From the NCBI RefSeq assembly GCF_009728995.1, contig NZ_VTZW01000009.1, forward strand, positions 429,644 to 493,643: a stretch of DNA of 64,000 nucleotides, in the 5' to 3' direction. Below are positions 17,216-25,494 of the stretch, one piece after another. Under the pieces are notes generated by a model, which did no database searches, was not told where the DNA came from, and saw nothing but the letters and a program-made list of their open reading frames with translations. The DNA is from Streptomonospora sp. PA3 (GTDB taxonomy: Bacteria; Actinomycetota; Actinomycetes; Streptosporangiales; Streptosporangiaceae). The translations under genes were made by a program, and so were the position numbers. Positions within the stretch are counted from its first letter, which is position 1. Each line of letters begins with the position of its first letter.

Positions 17216-18064
17216 GTGAATCATGACGTGTCCCCCGCCGCGCCCGGAACCCCGCCCGGGGTGGATCCCACCGTGCCCAGCTCGGCCCGGTTGTACGACT
17301 ACTACCTGGGCGGCAAGAACAACTACGCCGCCGACCGCGAGGCCGCCGATAAACTGCTGGCCGCGGTCCCCGAAGTCCGCATGTGGGCCCGCGCCAACCG
17401 CGCGTTCATGGGCCGGGCCGTGGAAGTGATGTGCGAGAACGGCATCGACCAGTTCCTCGACATCGGTGCCGGCCTACCGGCCCAGGACCCCGTGCACGAG
17501 GTCGCCCGCCGCCACCACCCCGATGCCCGGGTGGTCTACGTCGACCACGACCCGGTCGTGCGCGTGCACGCCGAAGCGCTGCTGGCCGAGCGGCCCGATA
17601 TCACCGGTGTGGTCGAGGCCGACCTGCGCGATCCGGAGACGATCTTCGCTCATCCCGAGCTGACGCGGCGCCTGGACCTTTCGCGCCCGGTGGGGCTGCT
17701 GCTGGTGGCGGTGCTGCACTTCCTCAAGGACGAGCAGCACCCTCATGCGCTGGTGCGGCGCTATCTGGAGCAACTACCCGCCGGCTCCTATGTGGCCATC
17801 AGCCACACCGAATCCGACACCCACCCCGAGCGGGCGCGGTTCGTCCAGGAGCTGTATGAGTCCACCAGTTCGCCCGGCAAGATCCGCTCGATCGCCGAGA
17901 TCCGCCGGTTCTTCGACGGCCTCACCGTGCTGGAGCCGGGTGTGGTGCACCTGGCCGACTGGCGCCCCCGCTCCGACGAGCCGCGCTATGACCCCGAGCA
18001 GGTCTGGGCGGTCTGCGGCGTGGGCCGCTGGGACGGACCCGCCGCAGACTCCACCGCAACGTAG
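17216..18064 (+). CDS. SAM-dependent methyltransferase, PF04672 (DUF574) family
   Basis: 282 aa. The start is set at the GTG at 17216 behind GAGG (17205-17208); a GTG at 17228 is also possible. Family markers are the N-terminal VPSSARLYDYYLGGKNNY (about residues 21-38), the SAM-binding motif I FLDIGAGLP (about 82-90) and the acidic strand end VVYVDHDP (about 108-115). LVAVLHFLKD lies at about 165-174. The substrate of this abundant actinobacterial family is unknown. A paralogue lies at 26640-27464 in the opposite orientation, so the pair brackets the nucleotide cluster. A strong hairpin (18068-18090) follows the stop. Confidence 0.9.
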   Translation: MNHDVSPAAPGTPPGVDPTVPSSARLYDYYLGGKNNYAADREAADKLLAAVPEVRMWARANRAFMGRAVEVMCENGIDQFLDIGAGLPAQDPVHEVARRHHPDARVVYVDHDPVVRVHAEALLAERPDITGVVEADLRDPETIFAHPELTRRLDLSRPVGLLLVAVLHFLKDEQHPHALVRRYLEQLPAGSYVAISHTESDTHPERARFVQELYESTSSPGKIRSIAEIRRFFDGLTVLEPGVVHLADWRPRSDEPRYDPEQVWAVCGVGRWDGPAADSTAT

Positions 18065-18067
18065 GAA

Positions 18068-18090
18068 GGCCGCTCCGCCGCGGAGCGGCC
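18068..18090 (+). terminator. GC-rich terminator hairpin after the methyltransferase
   Basis: GGCCGCTCCG (18068-18077) / CGGAGCGGCC (18081-18090), a perfect 10-bp stem with a 3-nt loop, starting 4 nt after the stop codon. No T-run. Its position argues for a transcription end. Confidence 0.6.
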
Positions 18091-18212
18091 GACGCCGCCC
18101 ATCGGGACGCGTCTACAGCTGGAGCGTGATGGCAATGGCGTCGTGGTCGCCGGCGCTACGGTGGCCTCACGATTGAGACCGAACACCGTGTCGCCGAAGG
18201 GATGCAGGAGCG

Positions 18213-18719
18213 GTGCGCACCGATTCGCCGTTGGACACCAACGCCCCGCCCGTGCGCGTGGTGATGTCGCTGGATGCCGAGTGGTATGAGCTGATGTGGA
18301 AAGGGGAGAAGACCCACGAGTTCCGGCGCCGGTTCCTCACCGACACTCCCGTGCAGTGGTTCGTCTACCTGACGGCTCCGGCCAGCCGGCTGTGCGCGGT
18401 CATCGACCTGGATACGGCGATCGCCGGCACCCCCGAACAACTCGCCGAAATCGCCGAGCGCATGCGTCCCGGTAACGGGGCGTCGGTGCGCTCTTATCTC
18501 GCCCGCGACGGCAGAGAACTCGGGTACGCGATGCCGATCCGCCGGATCCGGGAGTTCAAGGGATTCGCGGCTGAGGACCTCAAGCAGATGGTGGTGGGCT
18601 TCCACCCGCCGCAGGGATACACACTCGCCGACCGCCACCCCGACTGGAAGGCGGTGTGCGACAAGTTTGTTTCCACATCCTGCGTCCGAGAGGCCACCGT
18701 GGAGAGCCCGCCCCTTTGA
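18213..18719 (+). CDS. ASCH-domain-like protein
   Basis: 168 aa from a GTG at 18213 with AGGAG close upstream (spacing only 2 nt, so the ATG at 18264 is an alternative). The sequence VMSLDAEWYELMWKGEKTHE (about residues 17-36) followed by FRRRF matches the start of ASCH/PUA-like beta-barrel domains, which bind RNA or modified nucleotides. A YLTAP strand and then CAVIDLDTAI follow. The last 40 residues may be an extension. Possible role in RNA or modified-base binding next to the nucleotide cluster, but it lies on the opposite strand and is separate from it. Confidence 0.6.
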   Translation: MRTDSPLDTNAPPVRVVMSLDAEWYELMWKGEKTHEFRRRFLTDTPVQWFVYLTAPASRLCAVIDLDTAIAGTPEQLAEIAERMRPGNGASVRSYLARDGRELGYAMPIRRIREFKGFAAEDLKQMVVGFHPPQGYTLADRHPDWKAVCDKFVSTSCVREATVESPPL

Positions 18720-18776
18720 AACGAGCACCGTCCTCGCTGCGGCCGCGCGTGCATGTTGCTCCCTTTCCTCGGCCGT

Positions 18777-18962
18777 CTAGATATCGAACAGCCCTTCTTG
18801 GGTGGGCCGATTGCACCTTGCGGTGCGCCCCGCCAACTTCACCAGCGCCGCGAGATCGCTGATCTGGGTGCTCTGGTCTGCGGCACTGATGAGCCGCTGG
18901 AACACCGTCGCCGTGACGTCGACGTCGGCGTAGGCCCGGTGGCTGGCCCCGGTGGTTCTCCC
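18777..18962 (-). pseudogene. C-terminal fragment of a DnaQ-like 3'-5' exonuclease
   Basis: About 61 codons with no start of their own, beginning where the hemC stop ends. The reading is GASHRAYADVDVTATVFQRL, followed by a helical tail to LFDI. This matches the last motif of DEDDh exonucleases (H-R-A-x-x-D-x-x-A-T-A-x-x-F) and then the C-terminus. The catalytic N-terminal motifs are missing. A complete relative lies 1 kb upstream (19994-20626), with PHRALWDTVAAALLLKAL at the same place. The fragment marks an older gene cut at about 18962, probably when the hemC cluster arrived. Confidence 0.6.
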
Positions 18963-19894
18963 TACGGTGTGGGTGTTTCCCTGATCTGGGCGAGGATGTG
19001 TTCTGCACCCTGGTCGAGCAGGGCGGCGGCGGAGCGTCGGCCGAGGTCGGCGGGGTCGGTGCGGGGCCCGGTCTGGGCGGTGCGGATCACGGTGGTACCG
19101 TCGAGGCTGGTGACCTGGGCCGTCAGGCGGAGCTGGCCGTTCGTGGCGGTGGCGAGCGCGCCGACGGGGACGCTGCACCCGCCGTGCAGCTCGGCGAGCA
19201 TCGCCCGCTCGGCGGTGACGGCGGCCGCTGTCTCCTCGTCATGCAAGGGGGCGAGGAGGTCGCGCAGTCGGTCTTCGCCGTCGCGGATTTGGACGGCGAT
19301 CGCCCCCTGAGCGGGCGAGGGCGGGTAGGTGCCGGCGTCGAGCGTCTCGGTGATCTCCCCGCTGAGACCGAGCCGGTGCAGTCCGGCGGCGGCGAGCACG
19401 AGCCCGTCCAGCCCCATTACGCGGCTGCGGCGCAGGCGCGGCGGGACGTTGCCGCGGATCGGGCTGGTCGTGATGTCGGGGCGCAGCGCGCGCAGTTGGG
19501 CGATGCGCCGCGGTGACCCGGTCCCGATGCGCGCTGCGGTGGGCAGGTCGGCGAGCCGGGCTCCGCACAGCGCATCGCGCGGGTCGGCGCGTCGGGGTAG
19601 GGCGGCGATCCGGGTGCCGGGAGTGGGGGTGGTGGCGAGGTCTTTGAGGCTGTGCACGGCCACGTCGACGTCGCCGGCCAGCAGCGCGGTTTCGAGCGCG
19701 CCGGCGAAGAGGGAGGTCTCGGAGGTGGCGAGGTCGGCGAGGCGGGACGTGCGGTCGTGGTCGCCCGCGGTCATCACGGTGTGCTGCTTCCAAGCGATGT
19801 CGGGGTGGGCGGCGCGGAGCGGGGCGGTGACCTCGGCGACCATCACCTTGGCGAGGTGGCTGCCGCGCGACCCCACACGAATCGTGGCGATCAT
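18962..19894 (-). CDS. hemC: Hydroxymethylbilane synthase (porphobilinogen deaminase) homologue
   Basis: 310 aa, full length for the family. It shows the expected motifs: N-terminal RVGSRGSHLA, active-site Asp in VHSLKDLATTP (about residues 82-92), substrate and cofactor arginines in GTGSPRRIAQLRAL and PIRGNVPPRL, and the dipyrromethane-cofactor cysteine in LHGGCSVPVGA. The known reaction polymerises four porphobilinogens to hydroxymethylbilane in tetrapyrrole synthesis. No other heme gene lies in the window. The gene sits with nucleotide-modifying genes, so it may be a paralogue recruited to another pathway or a stray second copy. All catalytic residues I can check are present. Confidence 0.88.
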   Translation of the reverse strand: MIATIRVGSRGSHLAKVMVAEVTAPLRAAHPDIAWKQHTVMTAGDHDRTSRLADLATSETSLFAGALETALLAGDVDVAVHSLKDLATTPTPGTRIAALPRRADPRDALCGARLADLPTAARIGTGSPRRIAQLRALRPDITTSPIRGNVPPRLRRSRVMGLDGLVLAAAGLHRLGLSGEITETLDAGTYPPSPAQGAIAVQIRDGEDRLRDLLAPLHDEETAAAVTAERAMLAELHGGCSVPVGALATATNGQLRLTAQVTSLDGTTVIRTAQTGPRTDPADLGRRSAAALLDQGAEHILAQIRETPTP

Positions 19895-19993
19895 GCGTCA
19901 CACCTATTTTCTAGGAGTAATGGCCGGGGGTGCTGGGGTGGCCGTGGGCGGGCGGCGCCGGATGCCGCTGAGCGATCCGGCGGGTTCCGTGTT

Positions 19994-20626
19994 TTAGAGC
20001 AGGGTCTGCTGTTCACAATCGTCGTGTCGGCCGAATCGCTCGCCGGCGCTGGCGAGCAGACTGGCCAAGCTGGGCGGCGACGACCACTGCTCGGTGACCA
20101 ACGCTTTCAAGAGGAGTGCGGCGGCGACGGTGTCCCACAGCGCCCGGTGGGGGCGCCCGTCGGGTGCGAGTTCGCTGACGCGTCCGGTCAGGTCGTAGTC
20201 CTCGACGAGGGCACTCAGCGACCGGGATGTGGCTCCGGTGCGTTTGGCCAGGCGAAGGGTGTCGATCATGCCCGCGGGGTGGACGTCGGGGAAGCGGCGG
20301 TGCAGCAGGCGCCAGTCGACGCCTACGTTGTGGCCGACCAGGTAGCGCCCCTCCAACCGGGTAGCGAGATCGGGATCGACGACACCGGGCGACGGCGCCT
20401 GGGCCAGGACGGCGTCCGTCAACCCCGGCGAAATCCAGGGGCGCCGGGGAACCGGGCGTCCGGGGTTGATCAGCGTCTCGTAAGCCTGCGCCATCGCCGG
20501 GAGCCCGCCGGCGAGCGGCACCGCGGCGATTTCGAGGATGGCCTCGTTCTCGCGGTCCTGGGCCCCGGTGCCTTCCAGGTCCAGGGCGACCAGGGGGGCA
20601 TCGGTCCAAGGCTGCTGCTCGGTCAT
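19994..20626 (-). CDS. DnaQ-like 3'-5' exonuclease (DEDD family)
   Basis: 210 aa. Exonuclease motif I ALDLEGTG (D-x-E, about residues 14-21), motif II GHNVGVDWRLL (about 97-107) and motif III PHRALWDTVAAAL (His plus Asp, about 159-171) give a complete DEDDh metal site. Proteins of this size act on DNA or RNA 3' ends or as oligonucleases or nucleotidases. It lies 21 bp downstream of the radical SAM gene in the same leftward series. In this context it could process or police modified nucleotides. Confidence 0.85.
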   Translation of the reverse strand: MTEQQPWTDAPLVALDLEGTGAQDRENEAILEIAAVPLAGGLPAMAQAYETLINPGRPVPRRPWISPGLTDAVLAQAPSPGVVDPDLATRLEGRYLVGHNVGVDWRLLHRRFPDVHPAGMIDTLRLAKRTGATSRSLSALVEDYDLTGRVSELAPDGRPHRALWDTVAAALLLKALVTEQWSSPPSLASLLASAGERFGRHDDCEQQTLL

Positions 20627-20647
20627 CGCGGGCTCCCGGCGTGGTGG

Positions 20648-21916
20648 TCAATCGTCGTCGAAGCGGGCGTGCTCGGCCAGCCGCTCACGTGCCTGGCTGA
20701 GCCGACGGTGCTCCTCCCGGCTCAGCTCATAGCCTTGCAGAGCGCGTCCGTGCGCCGCGTGAACATGGGGATGGTCGACCTCCCAGATCTGGTGGCGCAG
20801 CCGGTGCTGGAGGGCATAACGGCGCTGCTCGCCCAGCGCGTGGGTCAGGACGTGGCCGTCCTCGATCAAAAACGGCGTGTCGGCCGCGTAGTCGAGGTCG
20901 GCCAGGGCCTGGCGGAACTCGTCCTCGGTGGGCGAGCGGTGGTCGGCGGCGCAGCGCCGGCGCTGGGCGGCGGGGCAGATGTCGCAGAGCTCGGGCACAC
21001 CCCAATGGCCGTTGTAGTCGGGCACCTGGTGGGCGTAGGCGATGCCGCAGGAGGTCTTGCGGAACAGCGGGACGGCGGTACCCGAGTCCCTCCACGCCTG
21101 GACGACCTTGGCGTCCAGCTCGGCGGGCAGCATCTTGCGGCGCTGATAGTCCTCGCCGTAGGGCACCTCAACGCCCGCCGCGCGCAGGAACGCGGCGTTC
21201 TCCTGTTTGTGGTAGTAGCCGGTGAACACCAGGGCGTCCAGGCCGGCGGCGTCGGCGACGTCGAGGACGCCGGCCATGGTGGCGGGGTCGTCGTTCCAGC
21301 CCGGCACGATCGGGCGCCAGTAGAGGATCACCTTCGTGCGGTCGCGGTGGGCGGCGGCGGTTTCGATGGACTTCAGGGTGGTGCGGCTCTTGGCGATGGG
21401 CTCGACGCGGGCGTCGGCGATGCCGGAGTAGGTGAACAGTAGGCTCACCCGCACATGCTGCAGCGCCTCCAGCGCGGCCATGTCCTGTTCGGTGATGTGG
21501 AAGCGGGTGATGATCAGAACGAGGTTGGTCATGCCGCGCCGGTCGAGCTCGTTGAGGACGGCGAAGGTGTGGGGCTTGACCCCGGGCAGCATGGGGTCGG
21601 TGGCCTTGTTGAACAACTGGATCGGGGTGGCGTGGGGGCGGAATGCCTCATGGCCCACCAGCATTGCGACGGCCTCGCCGGTGGGGACCAGCAGTTGCGG
21701 GGTTTTCTGCTCGAAGTTGCCCCAGAAGTGGCGCACGCAGTACCCGCAGTCGAGCGGGCAGCCGATGATGTGGTTCAGCGAGAGGCCCGACTTGCGGTTA
21801 GTGACGATCTGGGCCATGTAGGGGTCGAGGCCGGCCTGCTGATCATCGGGCATCACCGGCAGGGTGGAGGGGCCGGTGGGAATGGTCGAGGCGACGAATA
21901 CGGGTTCTGCGGTCAT
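20648..21916 (-). CDS. Radical SAM protein, spore-photoproduct-lyase-like
   Basis: 422 aa. The start is set at the ATG at 21916, preceded by AGGAG and overlapping the NDP kinase stop by ATGA. The radical SAM cluster motif CPLDCGYC (CX3CX2C, about residues 53-60) is followed by an SPL/DNA-repair-photolyase-like barrel. The segments include FNKATDPMLPG and LIITRFHITEQDMAAL. A second cysteine group, CDICPAAQRRRC (about 327-338), could hold an auxiliary cluster. SPL relatives act on thymine-derived lesions in DNA. The tight coupling to an NDP kinase and a pyrimidine hydroxymethylase suggests a nucleotide or DNA-base substrate, but this is inference. Confidence 0.8.
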   Translation of the reverse strand: MTAEPVFVASTIPTGPSTLPVMPDDQQAGLDPYMAQIVTNRKSGLSLNHIIGCPLDCGYCVRHFWGNFEQKTPQLLVPTGEAVAMLVGHEAFRPHATPIQLFNKATDPMLPGVKPHTFAVLNELDRRGMTNLVLIITRFHITEQDMAALEALQHVRVSLLFTYSGIADARVEPIAKSRTTLKSIETAAAHRDRTKVILYWRPIVPGWNDDPATMAGVLDVADAAGLDALVFTGYYHKQENAAFLRAAGVEVPYGEDYQRRKMLPAELDAKVVQAWRDSGTAVPLFRKTSCGIAYAHQVPDYNGHWGVPELCDICPAAQRRRCAADHRSPTEDEFRQALADLDYAADTPFLIEDGHVLTHALGEQRRYALQHRLRHQIWEVDHPHVHAAHGRALQGYELSREEHRRLSQARERLAEHARFDDD

Positions 21917-22434
21917 CGCGACTCCTGCACGTGGTCGAGGGAAAGCACGGGTCGGTAGGCGGGGCCGAACCACACGGTGAACTCGCGTTCGGCTCCGGCG
22001 GTGTCGTCACTTGTGTGGACGAGGTTGTCGATGAAGCGGCCCTCGGCGCGGGCGCGGGCGGCGCTGTCGATGCCCAGCCGCCCCCGGATCGTGTCGGGAC
22101 GGGCGCGGGCGGGGTCGTAGTGACCGAGCAGCCCGCGCAGCCGCTGCGGAAGGCCGGCGGTCTCGCTGTGGGCCAGGGCGACGACGACGCGGCTGCCGAC
22201 ATAGTTGCGGCGCAGTTCGGCGGCGACGTCGAAGCCGAACCGGTCGTCGAGGGCGAGCATGTCGGCGTAGTGGGTGAGGATCTGGTCGTGGCTGACCTGC
22301 ACGTCGCGTCGGGCGACCAGCTCGGCGGCGCGGCCGATGTGCAACAGGATCGAGTCGACGAGCCCTCGGCGCACGGCGTCGGGCTTGCACAGCACCACGC
22401 TCCAGTACTCCCACCCGCCCGGCGGCGCGCTCAT
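21913..22434 (-). CDS. Nucleoside-diphosphate kinase-like protein
   Basis: 173 aa. ATP-site motif VVLCKPDAVRRGL (about residues 13-25) and active-site histidine motif NLVHTSDD (about 148-155, canonical N-x-x-H-G-S-D), then AEREFTVWF, as in NDP kinases. NDP kinases transfer the gamma-phosphate to any NDP. It is longer than standard Ndk (about 135-140 aa), with an insertion around 85-130. It overlaps both neighbours by ATGA. This fits formation of the triphosphate of a product made by the adjacent hydroxymethylase homologue. Confidence 0.85.
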   Translation of the reverse strand: MSAPPGGWEYWSVVLCKPDAVRRGLVDSILLHIGRAAELVARRDVQVSHDQILTHYADMLALDDRFGFDVAAELRRNYVGSRVVVALAHSETAGLPQRLRGLLGHYDPARARPDTIRGRLGIDSAARARAEGRFIDNLVHTSDDTAGAEREFTVWFGPAYRPVLSLDHVQESR

Positions 22435-23441
22435 CGTGTTCCCGTCGGCATGCGTTGGGGCCAGCGGTGCTCGACCAGCCATCGGTGAGCCGGATCCAGC
22501 GCCGCCAGCAGGTACGGGCTCACCGGTGCGCTGCTGTGGTGGAGCTGGCGGTAGGCCTCCAGGAGCAGGACGATGTGCTGCCAGTAGGGCGCGAGGCCGA
22601 GCGCGGTGACGCTGTCGGGGTCGTGGGCGGCCGTGTTGGCCCGCAGCTTCTCCTCCTGGGCCAGGACGGTGGCGATGTCCTCCCATGAGGCGTTCGTGGG
22701 CATCGCGGCGGGCGTGAACGCGGCCTCGGTGATGCTGCCGTTGCGGTCGGCGTCGACGATGCGCTCCATGCGGTGGGCGTCGGTGTCGTTGACGTGCATG
22801 GACACCACGTGGTGGGTGTAGTGGCCGAGACGGGCGCCCAGTTGGGCGGCTGCGAACTCCTGGAGGAAGGTGAAGGCGAAGACGTCGGAGACCAGACCGG
22901 TGTAGGCGTCGTTGCCGCGCATCGCCACGCTCAGGTGCAAGTGGCCCTCGCGCAGGAGGAACTGGGCGCTGACGGAGCAGGACACGTCCGGGTTGGCGGC
23001 ATCGGCGAGTTCGGCGGGGCCGAAGAAGGTGAGGACCGCGCGTTTGGTGTCGGCATCGCGGCGAAGTAGATCCATGACGCGCGCCCACTGCGTGGAACCG
23101 TCGTTGTCTGGGGCGAAGAGTTTGGGGCCGTAGGCGGTTCCGGCCAGGCGGCGCCCATCGGGTGAGTAGTCGCGCAGCCGGGGCGCGTAGTAGGCGATCA
23201 TGTCGAGGCCGTCGCGGCCCGCGAGGTACCAGAGCACTTCGGCGACGTTGAAGACGATGTTGACCGGCCGCTGCTTGAGGAACGCCAGTCGCGAGCGCGG
23301 GTTTCTCAGCCGCAGGGTCACGTCGGTGATCTCGCGGCTGGCGTTGCCGCGGGGGGCGACGGTGTATTCGTAGGCATCGGCGATTTCGTGCAGGACGGAT
23401 GTGTAAAGCTGCTGGAAGGTCGCGTATGTCGCGGGGAACAT
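22431..23441 (-). CDS. Thymidylate synthase homologue, predicted (d)CMP hydroxymethylase
   Basis: 336 aa from the ATG at 23441 behind AGGAG. The fold is that of thymidylate synthase: catalytic Cys155 in PDVSCSVSAQF, Arg175 and Asp178 in RGND, His in YTHHVVSMH. Spacing matches E. coli ThyA exactly (Cys146-Arg166-Asn177, 20 and 11 residues). The ThyA Asn177 position, which selects uracil, is Asp186 here (GLVSD). This change defines T4 dCMP hydroxymethylase and MilA-type CMP hydroxymethylases. So the predicted reaction is hydroxymethylation of a cytosine nucleotide by methylene-tetrahydrofolate. It is translationally coupled to the NDP kinase. dUMP methylation is the less likely alternative. Confidence 0.82.
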   Translation of the reverse strand: MFPATYATFQQLYTSVLHEIADAYEYTVAPRGNASREITDVTLRLRNPRSRLAFLKQRPVNIVFNVAEVLWYLAGRDGLDMIAYYAPRLRDYSPDGRRLAGTAYGPKLFAPDNDGSTQWARVMDLLRRDADTKRAVLTFFGPAELADAANPDVSCSVSAQFLLREGHLHLSVAMRGNDAYTGLVSDVFAFTFLQEFAAAQLGARLGHYTHHVVSMHVNDTDAHRMERIVDADRNGSITEAAFTPAAMPTNASWEDIATVLAQEEKLRANTAAHDPDSVTALGLAPYWQHIVLLLEAYRQLHHSSAPVSPYLLAALDPAHRWLVEHRWPQRMPTGTR

Positions 23442-23535
23442 TTTTCTCCTGGCACGGGAGCACACCGCAGCGCGGCCGGACGGCACCGATCCCGATAGTC
23501 GGGGCGTCGCGGTATGCGCGCGGCCGCATGGTGGG

Positions 23536-25467
23536 TTAGGGGACTTCTTCGGGGCGCCGGTGCACAGCGCCTCCGTTGTAGGCGGCGGCTTGGATGCCAT
23601 ACAGCTCGGCATAGAGCCCGCCGGTGGCGATCAGGTCGGTGTGGGTGCCCTGTTCGACCACGCGGCCGTGATCGAGCACGTAGATCCAGTCGGCGGTGCG
23701 GGTGCTGGCCAGGCGGTGGGTGATCAGCAGGACCGCGGCGCCTTCGGCGGCGGCCTGGAAGGTGGCGAACAGGCGTTCTTCGGCGCGGGCGTCCAGCGCG
23801 GCGGTGGGCTCGTCGGCGATGACCAGGTCGGCGTGGGGGTAGAGGCCGCGGGCGGCGGCGATGCGCTGGCGCTGTCCGCCGGAGAGGTCCTCGCCGTCTT
23901 TGAACCGGGTGTCCAAGGGCGTGTTCAGGCCCAGGGCGAGGTCGGCCACGACCTGGTCTCCTCCGCTGAGGCGCAGCGCCCGCTGCAGGCGGTCGGGGTC
24001 GGTGTCCTCGGGGGCGGCCATGGTGATGTTGCGTTCGGCGGAGAAGGGCCACTGCTGGTACTGCTGGCGGATCAGCCCGATGCGGGCGTGCAGGCCGGTC
24101 GGGTCCAGGTCGGTGATGTCGGTGCCGTTCCAGGTGATGGTCCCGGCGTCGGGGGCATAAAGCCCGGAGATGAGGGTGGCCAGGGTGGACTTGCCCGAGC
24201 CGTTCTCTCCGACCAGGGCCACGACCTGTCCGCGTCCGACGGTGATGGTTACATCGGTCAGCGCGTTGGTCTGCGCGCCGGGGTAGGCGAAGCTGACCCC
24301 TTTCACTCGCAGCTTCTCCAGCGGCTCCGGCTTCGTGCCTGCGGTGGTGGCGGGGGTGCGGCGGCGGGCTTCGGTGAAGGCTTCCAGCAGATCGGACAGG
24401 TACAGCCCGGATTCGTAGCAGGAGTTGACGGCGCTCATGAGCCGGTCCAGAGCGGCTTTGCCTTGGCCCAGGGCGAGGTAGGCGGCGCCGGCCACCGCCA
24501 GCGGCATCAGCCCGGCCAATAGGAGAGCGACCAGGGCGGCGTAGGTGGCCAGGGTCGCGATTCCGCCCAGCACGTCGCCCACGGCGCGCAAGCCGCTCTG
24601 ACGGCTCACCACGGCCAGCAGCGCATCGCGGACGTGGTCGGAGATGCGGGCGAACTCTTCCAAGAGCATGGGCCGCATCGCGTAGGCCCGCAGTTCGGCC
24701 GCGGAGTCGCGTTCGGTCATGGCGTGGGTGTACATGTACAGCAGCCGGTTGGAGGTGCTCAGCGCCCGCATGCGCTCATAGCGCATCCGCGCCGAGCGCA
24801 CCGCGGCCCAGCCCACGGGCGCGACGGTCAGTGCCAGTAGCGGCAGCAGGACGGGGTGGAGCACGGTGACGACGGTGGCCACGGCCAGCAGGCTGACGAG
24901 TTCGGTGGCGATGTCGGCGGCGTGGCCGGTGATGCGCCCGGCTTCGTAGGTGCCCAGGGTGCGGGCGCGGTGGATCTGGTCGCACCAGTCGGAGTCGTCG
25001 AAGGCCTCCAGGCGGGTGGCGGTGGTCAGCGAGACCAGTTCGACCTCCACGGCCCGCTCCACCATCGGGGTGAGCCGTCCTTGGGCCCAGATCGCCGCGG
25101 ACCGCAAGGCGGCGCGGGTGACCATGGCCGCGCCGGCCAGCAGCAGCGAGGGCAGAGCCGCTTGGAGCCGCTGGGGGGTGGGGCCTTCGGCGAAGAGACC
25201 TTGCAGGATGCCGACGACCGCGGTGAGGACGACGGCGGAGAAGGCGCCGGCGGCGACGTTGAGCCCGATGGTCAGGACGGTGTCGCGGGGACTGGCCTTC
25301 CAGCTCCAGCGCAGGGCGGTGGTGATGAGGGCGGGCAGGCGGGTGAGCATGCGCCACAGCGACAGCCCCTGGAGGTCGGAGAACCAGGGGTGGTAGCGGC
25401 TGGCGGCCAGTTCGGGCAGTCCGGCGGGGGTGGTCGGGGCGGGGCGGCGTGGGCGGCGCCGTTTCAT
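23536..25467 (-). CDS. ABC transporter, fused membrane and ATPase domains
   Basis: 643 aa; start at the ATG at 25467 with GGAG 5 nt upstream (GTG at 25482 possible). About six transmembrane segments (residues 60-340), then a complete ATPase domain: Walker A GENGSGKST (about 422-430), Q-loop IRQQYQQWPF, signature LSGGQRQR, Walker B DLVIADEPT and H-loop ITHRLAST. Exporter-type half-transporter that would work as a dimer. Its place at the head of the hydroxymethylase-NDPK-radical SAM series, 95 bp upstream, suggests export of a product or self-protection. Confidence 0.92.
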   Translation of the reverse strand: MKRRRPRRPAPTTPAGLPELAASRYHPWFSDLQGLSLWRMLTRLPALITTALRWSWKASPRDTVLTIGLNVAAGAFSAVVLTAVVGILQGLFAEGPTPQRLQAALPSLLLAGAAMVTRAALRSAAIWAQGRLTPMVERAVEVELVSLTTATRLEAFDDSDWCDQIHRARTLGTYEAGRITGHAADIATELVSLLAVATVVTVLHPVLLPLLALTVAPVGWAAVRSARMRYERMRALSTSNRLLYMYTHAMTERDSAAELRAYAMRPMLLEEFARISDHVRDALLAVVSRQSGLRAVGDVLGGIATLATYAALVALLLAGLMPLAVAGAAYLALGQGKAALDRLMSAVNSCYESGLYLSDLLEAFTEARRRTPATTAGTKPEPLEKLRVKGVSFAYPGAQTNALTDVTITVGRGQVVALVGENGSGKSTLATLISGLYAPDAGTITWNGTDITDLDPTGLHARIGLIRQQYQQWPFSAERNITMAAPEDTDPDRLQRALRLSGGDQVVADLALGLNTPLDTRFKDGEDLSGGQRQRIAAARGLYPHADLVIADEPTAALDARAEERLFATFQAAAEGAAVLLITHRLASTRTADWIYVLDHGRVVEQGTHTDLIATGGLYAELYGIQAAAYNGGAVHRRPEEVP

Positions 25468-25494
25468 AGCACTCCAAGACACGAGAGGTCGACC

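Noticed and set aside
22431-23441. Annotation as an ordinary thymidylate synthase (ThyA)
   Set aside because: The uracil-selecting Asn is Asp and the RSxD Ser is Gly, while the catalytic Cys and Arg spacing is kept; this fits cytosine-nucleotide hydroxymethylases better.
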